Source: Oricola indica (GTDB taxonomy: Bacteria > Pseudomonadota > Alphaproteobacteria > Rhizobiales > Rhizobiaceae). Taken from it: 64,000 nt of DNA. Each line of letters begins with the position of its first letter. Position 1 is the stretch's first letter. Shown here one piece after another: positions 9,787 to 18,485 of the stretch. A program made the translations under genes and the position numbers. The notes under the pieces were generated by a model. It was not told where the DNA came from. It ran no database searches and saw only the letters and a program-made list of their open reading frames with translations. Location of the stretch: NCBI RefSeq assembly GCF_019966595.1, contig NZ_JAINFJ010000009.1, forward strand, positions 62,001-126,000, written 5' to 3'.

Positions 9787-10761
9787 TTACTTGATCAGGC
9801 CGATCTGCTTCGACAGGTCGCTGATGTTGTCGATCGATTCCTTCACGAAGGCCTCGAACTCGGCGCCGGTCATGTCGAGCGGCGCGAGGCCGTTCGCCGC
9901 CATCGCCTGCTTCCACTCGTCGGACGCATAGGTCTTGGCGACCGCGTCGGTCCAGAATGCATAGGCGTCATCGGACATGCCGCCCGGCGCATAGAAACCG
10001 CGCCAGTTGGCGCCGATCACGTCGATGCCCTGTTCCTTTGCGGTCGGGAAGGACGCGAAATCGCCTTCCAGACGCTCCGGCGCGAGAACCGCGATTACGC
10101 GGATGTCGCCGGAATCGACGAAGCCCTTGGCTTCGGACGCATCACCCGTAAAGGCCTGCACCGAGCCGGCGAGCAGCTGCGTGACCGCCTCGCCGCCACC
10201 GTCGAAGGCGACATATTTGATGGTGCGGACATCGTCGATGCCGGCCTTGTTTGCGGCGAGCAGAACCTTCAGATGGTCCCAGCCACCCACGGCCGAGCCG
10301 CCGGCCACGGAGACCGAGGACGGATCGTTCTTGATCATGTCCATCAATTCGGGAAGAGTCTTGACCTCGGAATCCGCTGCAACCGCGATGATACCGTAGT
10401 CGGCACCGACCGCGCCGACCCAGCGCATCTGGTCCATGGTGTTGCCGGGAAAGGCGCCCTGCGCCAGCCGGGTCGCTGTCGCCGAGGACGCCGCGACAAT
10501 CAGGTTGTTTTCGTCATTGCGCTTGTTGGCGACTTCGGCATAGGCCACGCCGCCACCGCCGCCGGCAAGATTGACCACCTGCATGGTGCCGGGAACCAGC
10601 TTCAAGTCCTGCATGGTCTTGCCGACCTGCCGGCAGGTGAAGTCCCAGCCACCGCCCGGATTGGCCGGGGCAATGCACTCGGTGTTGGACGGCTCGAAAG
10701 CGAAGGCCGCGATCGAGGATGCAAGCGTGAACGCGGCCGCGAGGCCGATAAGTTTCTTCAT
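9787..10761 (-). CDS. tctC: Tripartite tricarboxylate transporter, periplasmic binding protein TctC (Bug family)
   Basis: Secreted solute receptor, 324 residues. A Sec signal peptide (MKKLIGLAAAFTLASSIAAFAF) has likely cleavage after AFA. The Bug-family fold is recognised by CIAPANPGGGWDFTCR at the mature N-terminus and by KNDPSSVSVAGGSAVGGWDH in the middle. The start at 10761 has the ribosome binding site GGAGGAG. It is the first gene of tctCBA and is divergent from a TctD-type response regulator gene, the classical arrangement in which TctDE controls tctCBA. Two Cys residues in the mature N-terminus may form a disulfide. Confidence 0.94.
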   Translation of the reverse strand: MKKLIGLAAAFTLASSIAAFAFEPSNTECIAPANPGGGWDFTCRQVGKTMQDLKLVPGTMQVVNLAGGGGGVAYAEVANKRNDENNLIVAASSATATRLAQGAFPGNTMDQMRWVGAVGADYGIIAVAADSEVKTLPELMDMIKNDPSSVSVAGGSAVGGWDHLKVLLAANKAGIDDVRTIKYVAFDGGGEAVTQLLAGSVQAFTGDASEAKGFVDSGDIRVIAVLAPERLEGDFASFPTAKEQGIDVIGANWRGFYAPGGMSDDAYAFWTDAVAKTYASDEWKQAMAANGLAPLDMTGAEFEAFVKESIDNISDLSKQIGLIK

Positions 10762-10826
10762 GGTATCTCCTCCAAAGACGCCGCGGCATTGCACGCCGCA
10801 GCTGCCGGTCCTAATAGTGCATGAAG

Positions 10827-10844
10827 CTGTCACTGACCTGTCAC
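10827..10844. promoter_or_regulatory. 11-bp-phased direct repeat, possible TctD operator
   Basis: Two identical heptamers CTGTCAC at 10827-10833 and 10838-10844 start 11 bases apart in the 97-base gap between divergent tctC and the response regulator gene. OmpR/PhoB-family regulators bind such phased direct repeats. The assignment to TctD is inference. Confidence 0.5.
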
Positions 10845-10858
10845 GGCGGGAGGAGTGC

Positions 10859-11542
10859 ATGCGCCTGCTTATTGTCGAGGACGCGGAGGACGTCTCCGAT
10901 GCGATCGCCGAGAACCTGTCGCGGCAGGGCCATGTCTGCGACAAGGCGCGCACGCTCGCGGACGCGCGCCAGTTCCTTGCCGTACAGCCCTTCGACCTGA
11001 TGGTGCTCGATATCAATCTGCCAGACGGCTCCGGCTACGACTTGCTCAAGGAAATCCGTGCCCGCGGCGAAGCGCTCGCCGTCTTGATGCTCACTGCGCG
11101 GCTCGGCGTCGACGATCGTGTCGATGCGCTCGATGCCGGCGCGGACGACTATCTCGTCAAGCCTTTCGACTTTCGCGAACTGGAAGCGCGGCTGCGCGCC
11201 GTCGCGCGGCGCAGGCATGGTGAAACCGATGCCGTCCTGGAGGCGGGCGACATCTGCTTCAACACCGCGACGCGGCGCGTAACCGTTGCCGGCACGCCGT
11301 GCGATCTGACGCGCCGCGAACAATCGCTTCTGGAAATCCTGCTCTCCTCACGAGGACGTGTGATCGCCAAGGAGGAGCTGCATTCGCGCCTCTTCGGGCT
11401 CGAGGACGAGGTGGGGCTCAATGCGGTGGAGCTTTATATCGCGCGTCTGCGCAAGAAACTCCCTTCGACCTCGCTGGAAATACGGACCCTGCGCGGGCTC
11501 GGCTATCAGGCCTTCGTCGCCGGGCCTGCCCGCCATGCTTGA
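10859..11542 (+). CDS. tctD: OmpR-family response regulator, TctD-like
   Basis: A 227-residue response regulator. The receiver domain (about 1-115) has the acidic pair Glu7/Asp8, phosphoacceptor Asp51 in VLDINLPDG and the Lys of DDYLVKPFD. The C-terminal winged-helix DNA-binding domain (about 130-220) has the OmpR-type LTRREQSLLEILLSSRG and LYIARLRKKL. The start at 10859 follows GGGAGGAG. It overlaps the kinase gene by 8 bases, so the two are co-translated. Position divergent from tctCBA makes it the likely regulator of that transporter, as TctD is for citrate or tricarboxylate uptake elsewhere. Confidence 0.93.
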   Translation: MRLLIVEDAEDVSDAIAENLSRQGHVCDKARTLADARQFLAVQPFDLMVLDINLPDGSGYDLLKEIRARGEALAVLMLTARLGVDDRVDALDAGADDYLVKPFDFRELEARLRAVARRRHGETDAVLEAGDICFNTATRRVTVAGTPCDLTRREQSLLEILLSSRGRVIAKEELHSRLFGLEDEVGLNAVELYIARLRKKLPSTSLEIRTLRGLGYQAFVAGPARHA

Positions 11543-12947
11543 CGTCACCAATGGCGGCCCCGCTTTGCGCACGCGCCGCCGCCCCTCCATCGCCTTGCGC
11601 CTCACACTGGCGGTCACTTTCATCCTGCTGCTGGCCGCCACGGCCGCGCTCTGGTCCGCGTGGAACTACGGGATTCAGGCCGCCAACGAAGCCTATGACC
11701 GGCTTCTGACCGGTGCGTCACTGCAAATCGCCGAACGCATTAGCGTCGCGGATGGCGAGGTGCTGGTGGACCTGCCATCCTCCGCCTTCGAACTCCTGTC
11801 TCTCGCGCGCAACGACCGCGTGTTCTACCGGGTTGTCGGAATGGATGGCGAAACGCTGACCGGCTATCCAGACCTGCCTTTGCCTGAGGAGGCGGAGACC
11901 CGGGCGGCGACCGCCTATGAAACCGACTATTCCGGCGAGACGGTGCGCGCCGTCATGACAACGCGACAGATCGCGGAACGCGGCATGAACGGCAATGTCC
12001 GCGTGATCGTCGCCCACACGGTGCAGGAGCGCATCGCGCTTGCCCGCGACATCGCCACCAAGGCGGCAATCCTGGTCGGGGCTGCTGCGCTCGCCATCGT
12101 GCTGCTGGCATGGTTCGCGGTGCGTTACGCGCTGGCGCCGCTGATCCGCGTCGAGCGCGCCTTGTTGTCGCGCGACCCGAACGACCTGTCGCCCTTCGAG
12201 ATCGAGACGCCGCGCGAGATCGAGACCGTCGTCGATGCGATCAACCGCTTTACTCGCCGGCTCGACCGTCGCGTCAGCGCCGTGCAGTCCTTCGTTGCCG
12301 ACGCCGCCCACCAGTTGCGCACGCCCATCACCGCCATTCGCGCCCAGGCGCAGCTGGCTGCGGGCGAGGAATCGCCCGACCGGCTGCGCCGCATCAACAA
12401 GCGCATTCTGGACCGGTCGATCGCCGTCGGCCGCCTGGCCGACCAGTTGCTCAGCCATGCCATGGTGACCCACCGCACTGATTCCGAGCCGCGCGAGCGT
12501 GTCGACCTGCGCCGCATCGCCATCGAGGCCGAACAGGAGACGCGGCGTTTTGCCGATGCGGCTGCGGAACTGCCGTTGCTGGACCTGCCGGAAGAGGCGG
12601 TGACAGTCGCCGGCGACCGGTTTTCACTGCGCGAGGCGGTCAAGAACCTCGCCAACAATGCGCTCGAACATGGCAAGCCGCCGGTCGCCATCCGGGTCGC
12701 GGCAGAAGGCGGGCGCGCCATTATTTGCGTGATCGACCATGGGGGCGGGATCGCGCAGGAAGACCGCGCATCGGCGGGAACGCGGTTCCGGCGCAACCGC
12801 GCGGCATCCTCCAAGGGCGCAAGTCTCGGGCTCGCCATCGCCCACGAAGTCGCCGTGTCGCATGGCGGCGAACTCACACTGCGCGACATCGAGAATGGCG
12901 GTTTCGAGGTTTCGCTCTCCTTGCCGCTTGCGGGAGACCGCCCATGA
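11535..12947 (+). CDS. tctE: Sensor histidine kinase, TctE-like
   Basis: Inner-membrane kinase of 470 residues. Transmembrane helices are at about 21-41 and 177-197 and bracket a periplasmic sensor domain of about 135 residues (2CSK_N/TctE-type). A linker leads to the dimerisation domain with His259 in VADAAHQLRTPITAI. The ATPase domain shows the N-box NLANNALEHG, the G1-like DHGGGIAQED and the G2-like KGASLGLAIAHEV. The start ATG at 11535 overlaps the regulator stop. Its own stop overlaps the next gene's ATG as ATGA, coupling it to a solute-binding protein that may be its accessory ligand sensor. Confidence 0.92.
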   Translation: MLDVTNGGPALRTRRRPSIALRLTLAVTFILLLAATAALWSAWNYGIQAANEAYDRLLTGASLQIAERISVADGEVLVDLPSSAFELLSLARNDRVFYRVVGMDGETLTGYPDLPLPEEAETRAATAYETDYSGETVRAVMTTRQIAERGMNGNVRVIVAHTVQERIALARDIATKAAILVGAAALAIVLLAWFAVRYALAPLIRVERALLSRDPNDLSPFEIETPREIETVVDAINRFTRRLDRRVSAVQSFVADAAHQLRTPITAIRAQAQLAAGEESPDRLRRINKRILDRSIAVGRLADQLLSHAMVTHRTDSEPRERVDLRRIAIEAEQETRRFADAAAELPLLDLPEEAVTVAGDRFSLREAVKNLANNALEHGKPPVAIRVAAEGGRAIICVIDHGGGIAQEDRASAGTRFRRNRAASSKGASLGLAIAHEVAVSHGGELTLRDIENGGFEVSLSLPLAGDRP

Positions 12948-14011
12948 TGCGCTGGATAGCCCTCGCGGTTTTGCTGCTGGCTTCGGCCATGCCCGCTCGC
13001 GCCGACGATTACGAGTTCCCGGCATCCGCCGCGCCAGTGCGTATGCTGGTTGTCGGCTCGACCACCGATATAGGCATCATCCGCCCGGTCATCGAGGCCT
13101 ATCAGCGGTCCAATCCGTCGGTTGCCATCCGCTATCGCGAGCTTACGACCAACGCGCTTTTCTCCGAGGCACGGGACGCCTGTGCCGGCAAGCGGCCGGC
13201 GGACGACGTGGTGCTCTCCTCGGCGATGGATCTTCAGGTCAAGCTGGTCAATGACGGCTGCGCATCGACAGTACTCCGTCCCGGTCTTCAGCTCCTGCCG
13301 GATTACGCGCGCTGGCGCGATCAGTTGTTCGGATTGACCTACGAGCCTTCTGTCATCGTCTACAACCGGCGCGCCGTCGCCGAGTGGGAGGCGCCCGTCG
13401 ATCATTTCGCGCTGCTTGACCTGCTGCGCCAGCCCGACCGGTTCAAGGGCCGCATTGGCACCTACGACATCGAATCCTCCGGTCTCGGCTATCTCTTCGC
13501 CACGCTGGACGATCAGCGTTCCTCCACCTGGGGCCGGTTGATCGAGGGCATGGGCCGCAACGAGGTCAAACTCTATTGCTGTACCCAGGAAATCCTCGAC
13601 CGCGTGGCCGATGGCCGCCTGACGCTCGGCTACAACGTGCTCGGCTCCTATGCGCTGGCCGAGGCGCGCGAGAAGCCCGAACTCGCTGTCATCGTCCCGT
13701 CAGACTATACGCTGGTGCTGACCCGGGCCGCCTACGTGCCGGACAATGCCGCCAACAAGGCCGATGCAGGTGCGTTCCTTGAGTTCACGCAGGGGCCGGA
13801 AGGCCGCCGTATTCTCAACGAGGAGGCGTTGCTGTTTTCCCCGCTCGACGGCGCGGATTATATGTTTCGGGAGCTTGGCAGGGCGGGCGGCGAGAGCCGC
13901 ACGATCCGCCCGATCGCGCTGGGCCCGGCGCTGATGGTTGGCCTCGACCAGATGAAGCGTCGGCTATTCCTCAAACAGTGGCGTGACTCGCTGGGAATCG
14001 CCGAAGACTGA
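12944..14011 (+). CDS. Periplasmic iron-type ABC solute-binding protein coupled to the sensor kinase
   Basis: A 355-residue secreted protein with a signal peptide ending near MPARADDYEF. The fold is that of bacterial extracellular solute-binding proteins of the AfuA/FbpA-like group, with TYEPSVIVYNRR, KGRIGTYDIESSGLGYLFA and TLGYNVLGSYALAE as recognisable blocks. No ABC permease or ATPase gene is next to it. Its ATG overlaps the kinase stop codon (ATGA). This suggests it is not a transport receptor but a ligand-capture partner of the kinase, comparable in logic to AioX with AioS. That role is inference; the ligand could be an organic acid rather than iron. Confidence 0.85.
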   Translation: MMRWIALAVLLLASAMPARADDYEFPASAAPVRMLVVGSTTDIGIIRPVIEAYQRSNPSVAIRYRELTTNALFSEARDACAGKRPADDVVLSSAMDLQVKLVNDGCASTVLRPGLQLLPDYARWRDQLFGLTYEPSVIVYNRRAVAEWEAPVDHFALLDLLRQPDRFKGRIGTYDIESSGLGYLFATLDDQRSSTWGRLIEGMGRNEVKLYCCTQEILDRVADGRLTLGYNVLGSYALAEAREKPELAVIVPSDYTLVLTRAAYVPDNAANKADAGAFLEFTQGPEGRRILNEEALLFSPLDGADYMFRELGRAGGESRTIRPIALGPALMVGLDQMKRRLFLKQWRDSLGIAED

Positions 14012-14073
14012 AGCCAGCCGCTACAGGCTGCAAACCGCCGGCACGTGCGGCCGGACAGGAGATCGCATTCCCA

Positions 14074-14805
14074 ATGAGCAAACTTTTCGAGGAACTGGAC
14101 TATCGCCCGACGCCCATCGGACCGGTAATCCTGCGCAGACGCCATATCCTGTCGCTTGGCGAGGATGTCTTCGAGATCATGCTCGGCGAGGAACACCTCA
14201 TGTCAAGCCTGTTCACGGCGTCCGAGGTTGCCCTCGCACGGCTCGGTCTCGCCGAACTGGAGGGCGAGTCCCTTGATGTCGTTGTCGGCGGACTCGGCCT
14301 CGGTTACACGGCGGCGGCCGTCCTCGAACACGATAGCGTCGATTCTCTGATCGTCATCGAGATGCTGGATCCGGTCGTCGATTGGCACGAGCGGAAACTG
14401 ATTCCGCTCGATCCGCCGCTCGCGGGCGATCCGCGCTGCCGCTTCGTGTGCGACGATTTCTTCGCCCTCGCGTCGTCGCGAAAAGGATTCGATCCCGCTA
14501 AGCCCGGACGGCTTTTTCACGCCATCCTCATCGATATCGATCACGCACCCGATCGCCTGCTGGACCGCCGCTCGGGCAGTTTCTATTCACCGGAAGGCTT
14601 CGCTCGCCTGGCCGATCACCTGCATCCCGGCGGTATCATGGGCCTCTGGTCGGACGACCGGCCGGACAGTGCTTTCACGGAATTGCTCGCCTCCGTGTTC
14701 GGCGAGGCGCGCGCGGAGCCGGTGACGTTCACCAACCCGCTCCAGCACGACCGGGAGTTCACCCAGACAGTATATCTCGCCCGCAAGTCCGCCGCGCCGG
14801 CCTGA
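14074..14805 (+). CDS. Spermidine synthase-like methyltransferase-fold protein
   Basis: A 243-residue cytoplasmic protein with a Rossmann methyltransferase-like fold. The glycine-rich motif I is VVVGGLGLGYTAAAVLE, followed by the acidic motif II VIEMLDPVVDWH and the DD motif CDDFFALA. These match the spermidine/spermine synthase family, but the typical polyamine-synthase gatekeeping motif is not obvious, so aminopropyl transfer is uncertain. A possible ribosome binding site, AGGAGA, is 13 bases upstream. It lies 62 bases after the solute-binding protein gene and may be a separate unit. Confidence 0.8.
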   Translation: MSKLFEELDYRPTPIGPVILRRRHILSLGEDVFEIMLGEEHLMSSLFTASEVALARLGLAELEGESLDVVVGGLGLGYTAAAVLEHDSVDSLIVIEMLDPVVDWHERKLIPLDPPLAGDPRCRFVCDDFFALASSRKGFDPAKPGRLFHAILIDIDHAPDRLLDRRSGSFYSPEGFARLADHLHPGGIMGLWSDDRPDSAFTELLASVFGEARAEPVTFTNPLQHDREFTQTVYLARKSAAPA

Positions 14806-14879
14806 CTTGCACTCGGGTTTCGGTGCCCTGTAGACTGGCGGTGAAAGACATTCTGTTTCGAACAATCCGGATCATCACG

Positions 14880-15923
14880 ATGAAATACCGCAAACTCGGC
14901 CGAACCGGCCTGGATGTGAGCGCGATTTGCCTCGGCACAATGACATGGGGATCGCAGAACACCGAGGCCGAAGGCCATCGGCAAATGGATTACGCCGTCG
15001 GCCAAGGCGTCAATTTCTTCGACACGGCCGAACTCTATCCGACGACGCCGGCTTCCGCTGATACTGTCGGCGACACGGAATCGATCATCGGTACCTGGTT
15101 TGCCGGGCGCGGCAAGCGCGACGACATCGTTCTTGCCTCGAAGGTTGCCGGTGGCGGCCGGGCCTGGATCGACGATGGCGCGAACCTTTCCGCCGCCAAG
15201 GTCCGCCGCGCGTGCGAGCGTTCCCTCAAACGCCTGCAAACGGACTATATCGATCTCTATCAAGTGCATTGGCCGGACCGCCAGACCTACCATTTCCGCA
15301 AGTCCTGGTTCTGGAAACCTGAGGACCACGACCGGCAGCAGACGCTCGACGTCATCGCCGAAGTGATGGGCGAACTCGATGCGTTGGTGAAGGAAGGCAA
15401 GGTGCGCCATGTCGGCCTGTCCAACGAGACGGCCTGGGGCACGATGCAATATTTGAAACTGTCGGAGCAGAAGGGCTTTCCGCGCATTCAGTCGATCCAG
15501 AACGAATACTCGCTCTTGCACCGGCTGTTCGACATGGATCTCGCGGAAGTCGCCGCCCATGAGGATGTCGGTCTTCTCGCCTTTTCGCCGCTGGCCGCCG
15601 GCTTATTGTCGGGAAAGTACCGGACAGGCGAGGTTCCGGAGGGTACTCGGCTTTCGATGCAGCCGGACCTCAACGGCCGCTACCAGGAGCGATCGAAACC
15701 GGCGTTGGAAGCCTATCTGGCGGTTGCCGACAGGCACGGGCTCGATCCGGCCCAGATGGCGCTGGCCTTCTGCCTGTCGCGCCCTTTCATGACGGCTGCC
15801 ATCATCGGTGCGACATCGATGGAGCAATTGAAGACCAATATCGGCGCGGTCGATGTCGAGCTCGACGACGCCGTGCTGGATGAAATCCTCGAGATCTACC
15901 AGCGCCATACGGTTCCGATGTAG
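14880..15923 (+). CDS. Aldo/keto reductase, Tas-like
   Basis: A 347-residue NADP(H)-dependent oxidoreductase of the AKR superfamily, closely resembling E. coli Tas in order of motifs. It opens MKYRKLGRTGLDVS, has the catalytic Asp/Tyr segment FFDTAELYP, the Lys in LASKVAG, and LKRLQTDYIDLYQVHWPDR. The C-terminal phosphate-binding stretch is IIGATSMEQLKTNI. The start at 14880 was chosen by homology, because the Shine-Dalgarno is weak and an open frame continues upstream to 14823. It converges with the GGDEF-EAL gene with only 4 bases between the stops. The natural substrate is unknown. Confidence 0.93.
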   Translation: MKYRKLGRTGLDVSAICLGTMTWGSQNTEAEGHRQMDYAVGQGVNFFDTAELYPTTPASADTVGDTESIIGTWFAGRGKRDDIVLASKVAGGGRAWIDDGANLSAAKVRRACERSLKRLQTDYIDLYQVHWPDRQTYHFRKSWFWKPEDHDRQQTLDVIAEVMGELDALVKEGKVRHVGLSNETAWGTMQYLKLSEQKGFPRIQSIQNEYSLLHRLFDMDLAEVAAHEDVGLLAFSPLAAGLLSGKYRTGEVPEGTRLSMQPDLNGRYQERSKPALEAYLAVADRHGLDPAQMALAFCLSRPFMTAAIIGATSMEQLKTNIGAVDVELDDAVLDEILEIYQRHTVPM

Positions 15924-15927
15924 GCGA

Positions 15928-17766
15928 TCAGGCCCGTTTTTGCCTGGGCTGCAATGCTGCCGGATCACGTACCGGCAGCGTGGTTCGAAGCAGATCGGTG
16001 ATCGCGGCTGCATCGACTGGCCGGGAGAAAAGGTATCCCTGGCCAAAATCGCAGCCGAGTTCGGCCAACCTTTCCGCTTGCGCATAGGTTTCGACGCCCT
16101 CGGCGACGACATCGAGCCCGGTCTTGCGCGCGATGTCAGCCAGCGCTTCGACGATCGCAGCGCTCGGGACATCGGTCATGAGCTTTTCCACGAAGCTCTT
16201 GTCGATCTTGATGACGTCGACCGGAAAATGCAGCAGATGAGTCAGAGATGCGAAGCCGGTGCCAAAATCGTCGAGAGCGACACGGACACCGCGCTTTCGC
16301 AGATTGGCCATGGGCTGCGCGACATGGCCTTCCATCAGCACCGTCTCGGTCACTTCCAGTTGCAAGCGATGCGGTGAGAGGCCGGTTCTTTCCAGCGCGG
16401 ACATCAGCCGTTCCTCGAGATCGTCGGGCCGGAAATCCGCCGTCGCCAGATTGATCGCGACATGCTCGATCGGCAGGCCTTCGTCGAGCCAGTAGCGCAA
16501 CTCGTTGAAGGCGAGATCGATCATCTGCGCGGTCAGCCGCGAGGTGTTGCGCGCGTCGTCGAACGCCATCTGGAATTCCGATGCCGTCGCGATCCGGCCG
16601 TCCGGGCGCCTTATCCGCGCCAGCGCCTCGACACCGGTGATCCGTCCGGTCTCCAGGCTGACCACCGGCTGGTAAAAGGCGATGACCCGGTCCTCGTCCA
16701 GCGCTTCCAGCAAATCGCGCGATTCGGCGATACGGCGCAGGATGGTACTCTTGTGGCTCGGATCGAACTGGACATATCCGCCGCGCCGCATCTGCTTGGC
16801 GTGGTAGAGCGCCATGTCGGCGTTCTGGCGAAGCTGTTCGGGCGCGGTTCCGTCGATACCGTTGAGAACGCCGCCGATCGTGACACTGGGCGAAAGCGTT
16901 CCGTTCTCTGTATCGATCGGCTGGGTGACCGCGTCGAGCGCCATATAGGCTTTTTGCCGCAACGAAGCGTGGTCCTTGCATCCCCGGCAAATGATCGCGA
17001 ATTCGTCGCCGCCAAGGCGGAACGCGTTGTTCTTGCCTGCAAGCGCGGCGAGTCGCTTCGCCACCGAAGCGATTTGCGTGTCGCCGGCGCAATGGCCGAG
17101 ACTGTCATTCACGATCTTGAGATTGTCGATGTCGATGAGCAACAGGCCGAACGGAGCCGACAACAGCTCCGGATCGAAGAACGCCGTATCGAATGACCGG
17201 CGGTTTCCGATTCCGGTCAATTGGTCGCTATAGGCGAGATACTCGTTATGCGCGTTGATCTCGGCATATTCGAAGGCGATCGCGCACAAATGGACGCAAC
17301 GCTTGACCAGTTCCTTTTCCGCGTCGTCCGCGCCGCGGTTTTCGCGAAAATAGAAGGCGAAGGTCGCCACTGTGCGACCGTCGCGCGTCTTGATCGGGCT
17401 CGACCAGCAGGCTTTGAGCCGGTGCGGCGCGATCAATCCGAGATAAGGCTGCCATTTCGGATCTTTATCGATATCCGTCGTTTGCACGGGTTCCCCGAAA
17501 TAGGCGGCGGCGCCGCATGAGCCCACCTCCGGCCCGATGGGCACGCCGTCAAGCGCCTCGGCATAGCTGTCAGGCAGGCTCGGCGCCGCGACCGGTCGGA
17601 TAAGACCGTTCTCGATGCGCACGATTGTGCAGACGGCGTCCGGCGCAATTTGCTCGGCCTCGCGGCAGAGGAGGTCGGCCACGCTGTGGAAGTCGCTGCC
17701 TGTCGCGACCGCTTCGAGAATCTTGCCCTGAAAGGCGGAAAGCTTGAGTTGAGCTTCCAGTGTCAT
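15928..17766 (-). CDS. GAF-GGDEF-EAL cyclic di-GMP enzyme
   Basis: A 612-residue signalling protein without transmembrane helices. The N-terminal GAF domain (about 20-160) is followed by a GGDEF domain with an intact RLGGDEFAIIC active site. The C-terminal EAL domain has GVEALARIRR, DDFGTGFASLTHLL, VDVIKIDKSF and VAEGVET. Both diguanylate cyclase and phosphodiesterase motifs look intact, so it may be bifunctional with the GAF domain choosing the output. The ATG at 17766 has CAGGTG before it; in-frame ATGs at 17805 and 17802 would add up to 13 residues. It lies downstream of the thioesterase gene on the same strand. Confidence 0.93.
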   Translation of the reverse strand: MTLEAQLKLSAFQGKILEAVATGSDFHSVADLLCREAEQIAPDAVCTIVRIENGLIRPVAAPSLPDSYAEALDGVPIGPEVGSCGAAAYFGEPVQTTDIDKDPKWQPYLGLIAPHRLKACWSSPIKTRDGRTVATFAFYFRENRGADDAEKELVKRCVHLCAIAFEYAEINAHNEYLAYSDQLTGIGNRRSFDTAFFDPELLSAPFGLLLIDIDNLKIVNDSLGHCAGDTQIASVAKRLAALAGKNNAFRLGGDEFAIICRGCKDHASLRQKAYMALDAVTQPIDTENGTLSPSVTIGGVLNGIDGTAPEQLRQNADMALYHAKQMRRGGYVQFDPSHKSTILRRIAESRDLLEALDEDRVIAFYQPVVSLETGRITGVEALARIRRPDGRIATASEFQMAFDDARNTSRLTAQMIDLAFNELRYWLDEGLPIEHVAINLATADFRPDDLEERLMSALERTGLSPHRLQLEVTETVLMEGHVAQPMANLRKRGVRVALDDFGTGFASLTHLLHFPVDVIKIDKSFVEKLMTDVPSAAIVEALADIARKTGLDVVAEGVETYAQAERLAELGCDFGQGYLFSRPVDAAAITDLLRTTLPVRDPAALQPRQKRA

Positions 17767-17899
17767 CGGCACCTGCCTGTTCGTATCTGCGTCGCAATGC
17801 ATCATGCGCCCGTTACAATTAGGTTTACTTCAACAGGTATTTCTTCACGAAAATCCCCTACATTTAACTTAAGGCTGCGAAGTCGGGAGGTTGCGTCAA

Positions 17900-18397
17900 C
17901 TATGTGAGTGCTGCCAAGATCTCGGGATCTATTTCAGGTGACAGACCCTGATGCCCCGCCGCCGCGATCAGTTCGGCCATCGGCACCTTGCCGTCGGGGC
18001 CGAGGAAAAGTCCTTTGACGAAGGCTTGCGCCATCACCTTGTCGCCGCGTTCCATGCGATGCTCAATATAGAGCCACTTCTCGTCCCAGCCGATTACACG
18101 CGTGGTCAGGTCGAAACGATCGAAAACATTGATCGATCGCCGGAATCCGATCCTCGCCGTCGCGATGACCGGATACCATTTGCGCGACCGCATGACCGGC
18201 AGGAGCCCCGTGCGCAGGATCAGGTCCAGCCGGCCGAGATCCATGATGGTGAGATAGCGGCCATTGTTCATGTGCAGGTTGGTATCGAGATCGTTCGGCC
18301 AGCAGCGCAGCGTTACGCGCCCTTCCGCCAGGACGTCCATATGGCCACGCTTCCTCGAACCCAGCAGGACCTGGAGCAGGCGGAGGATCAGGTTCAT
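17900..18397 (-). CDS. Acyl-CoA thioesterase, 4HBT/THEM6-like hotdog fold
   Basis: A 165-residue single-hotdog protein. The active-site region DLDTNLHMNNGRYLTIMDLG matches the 4-hydroxybenzoyl-CoA thioesterase superfamily of the THEM6/YbgC-like group, and FDLTTRVIGWDEKWLYIEHR forms the following strands. It presumably hydrolyses a medium or branched acyl-CoA in the cytoplasm. A LiuR-like palindromic box lies 34-49 bases upstream of the start, hinting at induction with branched-chain amino-acid or fatty-acid catabolism. The start was taken at 18397; an internal ATG at MDVLAEG, with 19 fewer residues, is an alternative. Confidence 0.86.
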   Translation of the reverse strand: MNLILRLLQVLLGSRKRGHMDVLAEGRVTLRCWPNDLDTNLHMNNGRYLTIMDLGRLDLILRTGLLPVMRSRKWYPVIATARIGFRRSINVFDRFDLTTRVIGWDEKWLYIEHRMERGDKVMAQAFVKGLFLGPDGKVPMAELIAAAGHQGLSPEIDPEILAALT

Positions 18398-18430
18398 GGC
18401 GGTGGTCCTTCGTTCCGATAGGACCGCTCT

Positions 18431-18446
18431 AACGTTTACGTAAAAG
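18431..18446. promoter_or_regulatory. LiuR-like palindrome upstream of the thioesterase gene
   Basis: The sequence TAACGTTTACGTAAAA contains the perfect palindrome TTTACGTAAA at 18436-18445. Read on the minus strand it is TTTTACGTAAACGTTA, which resembles the MerR-family LiuR operator reported in proteobacterial branched-chain amino-acid catabolism regulons. It lies just upstream of the thioesterase start at 18397. The match is from memory. Confidence 0.4.
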
Positions 18447-18485
18447 GAAGTCGAGACGCTGTCGCCGCCGTTTTACGCAGCGGAT

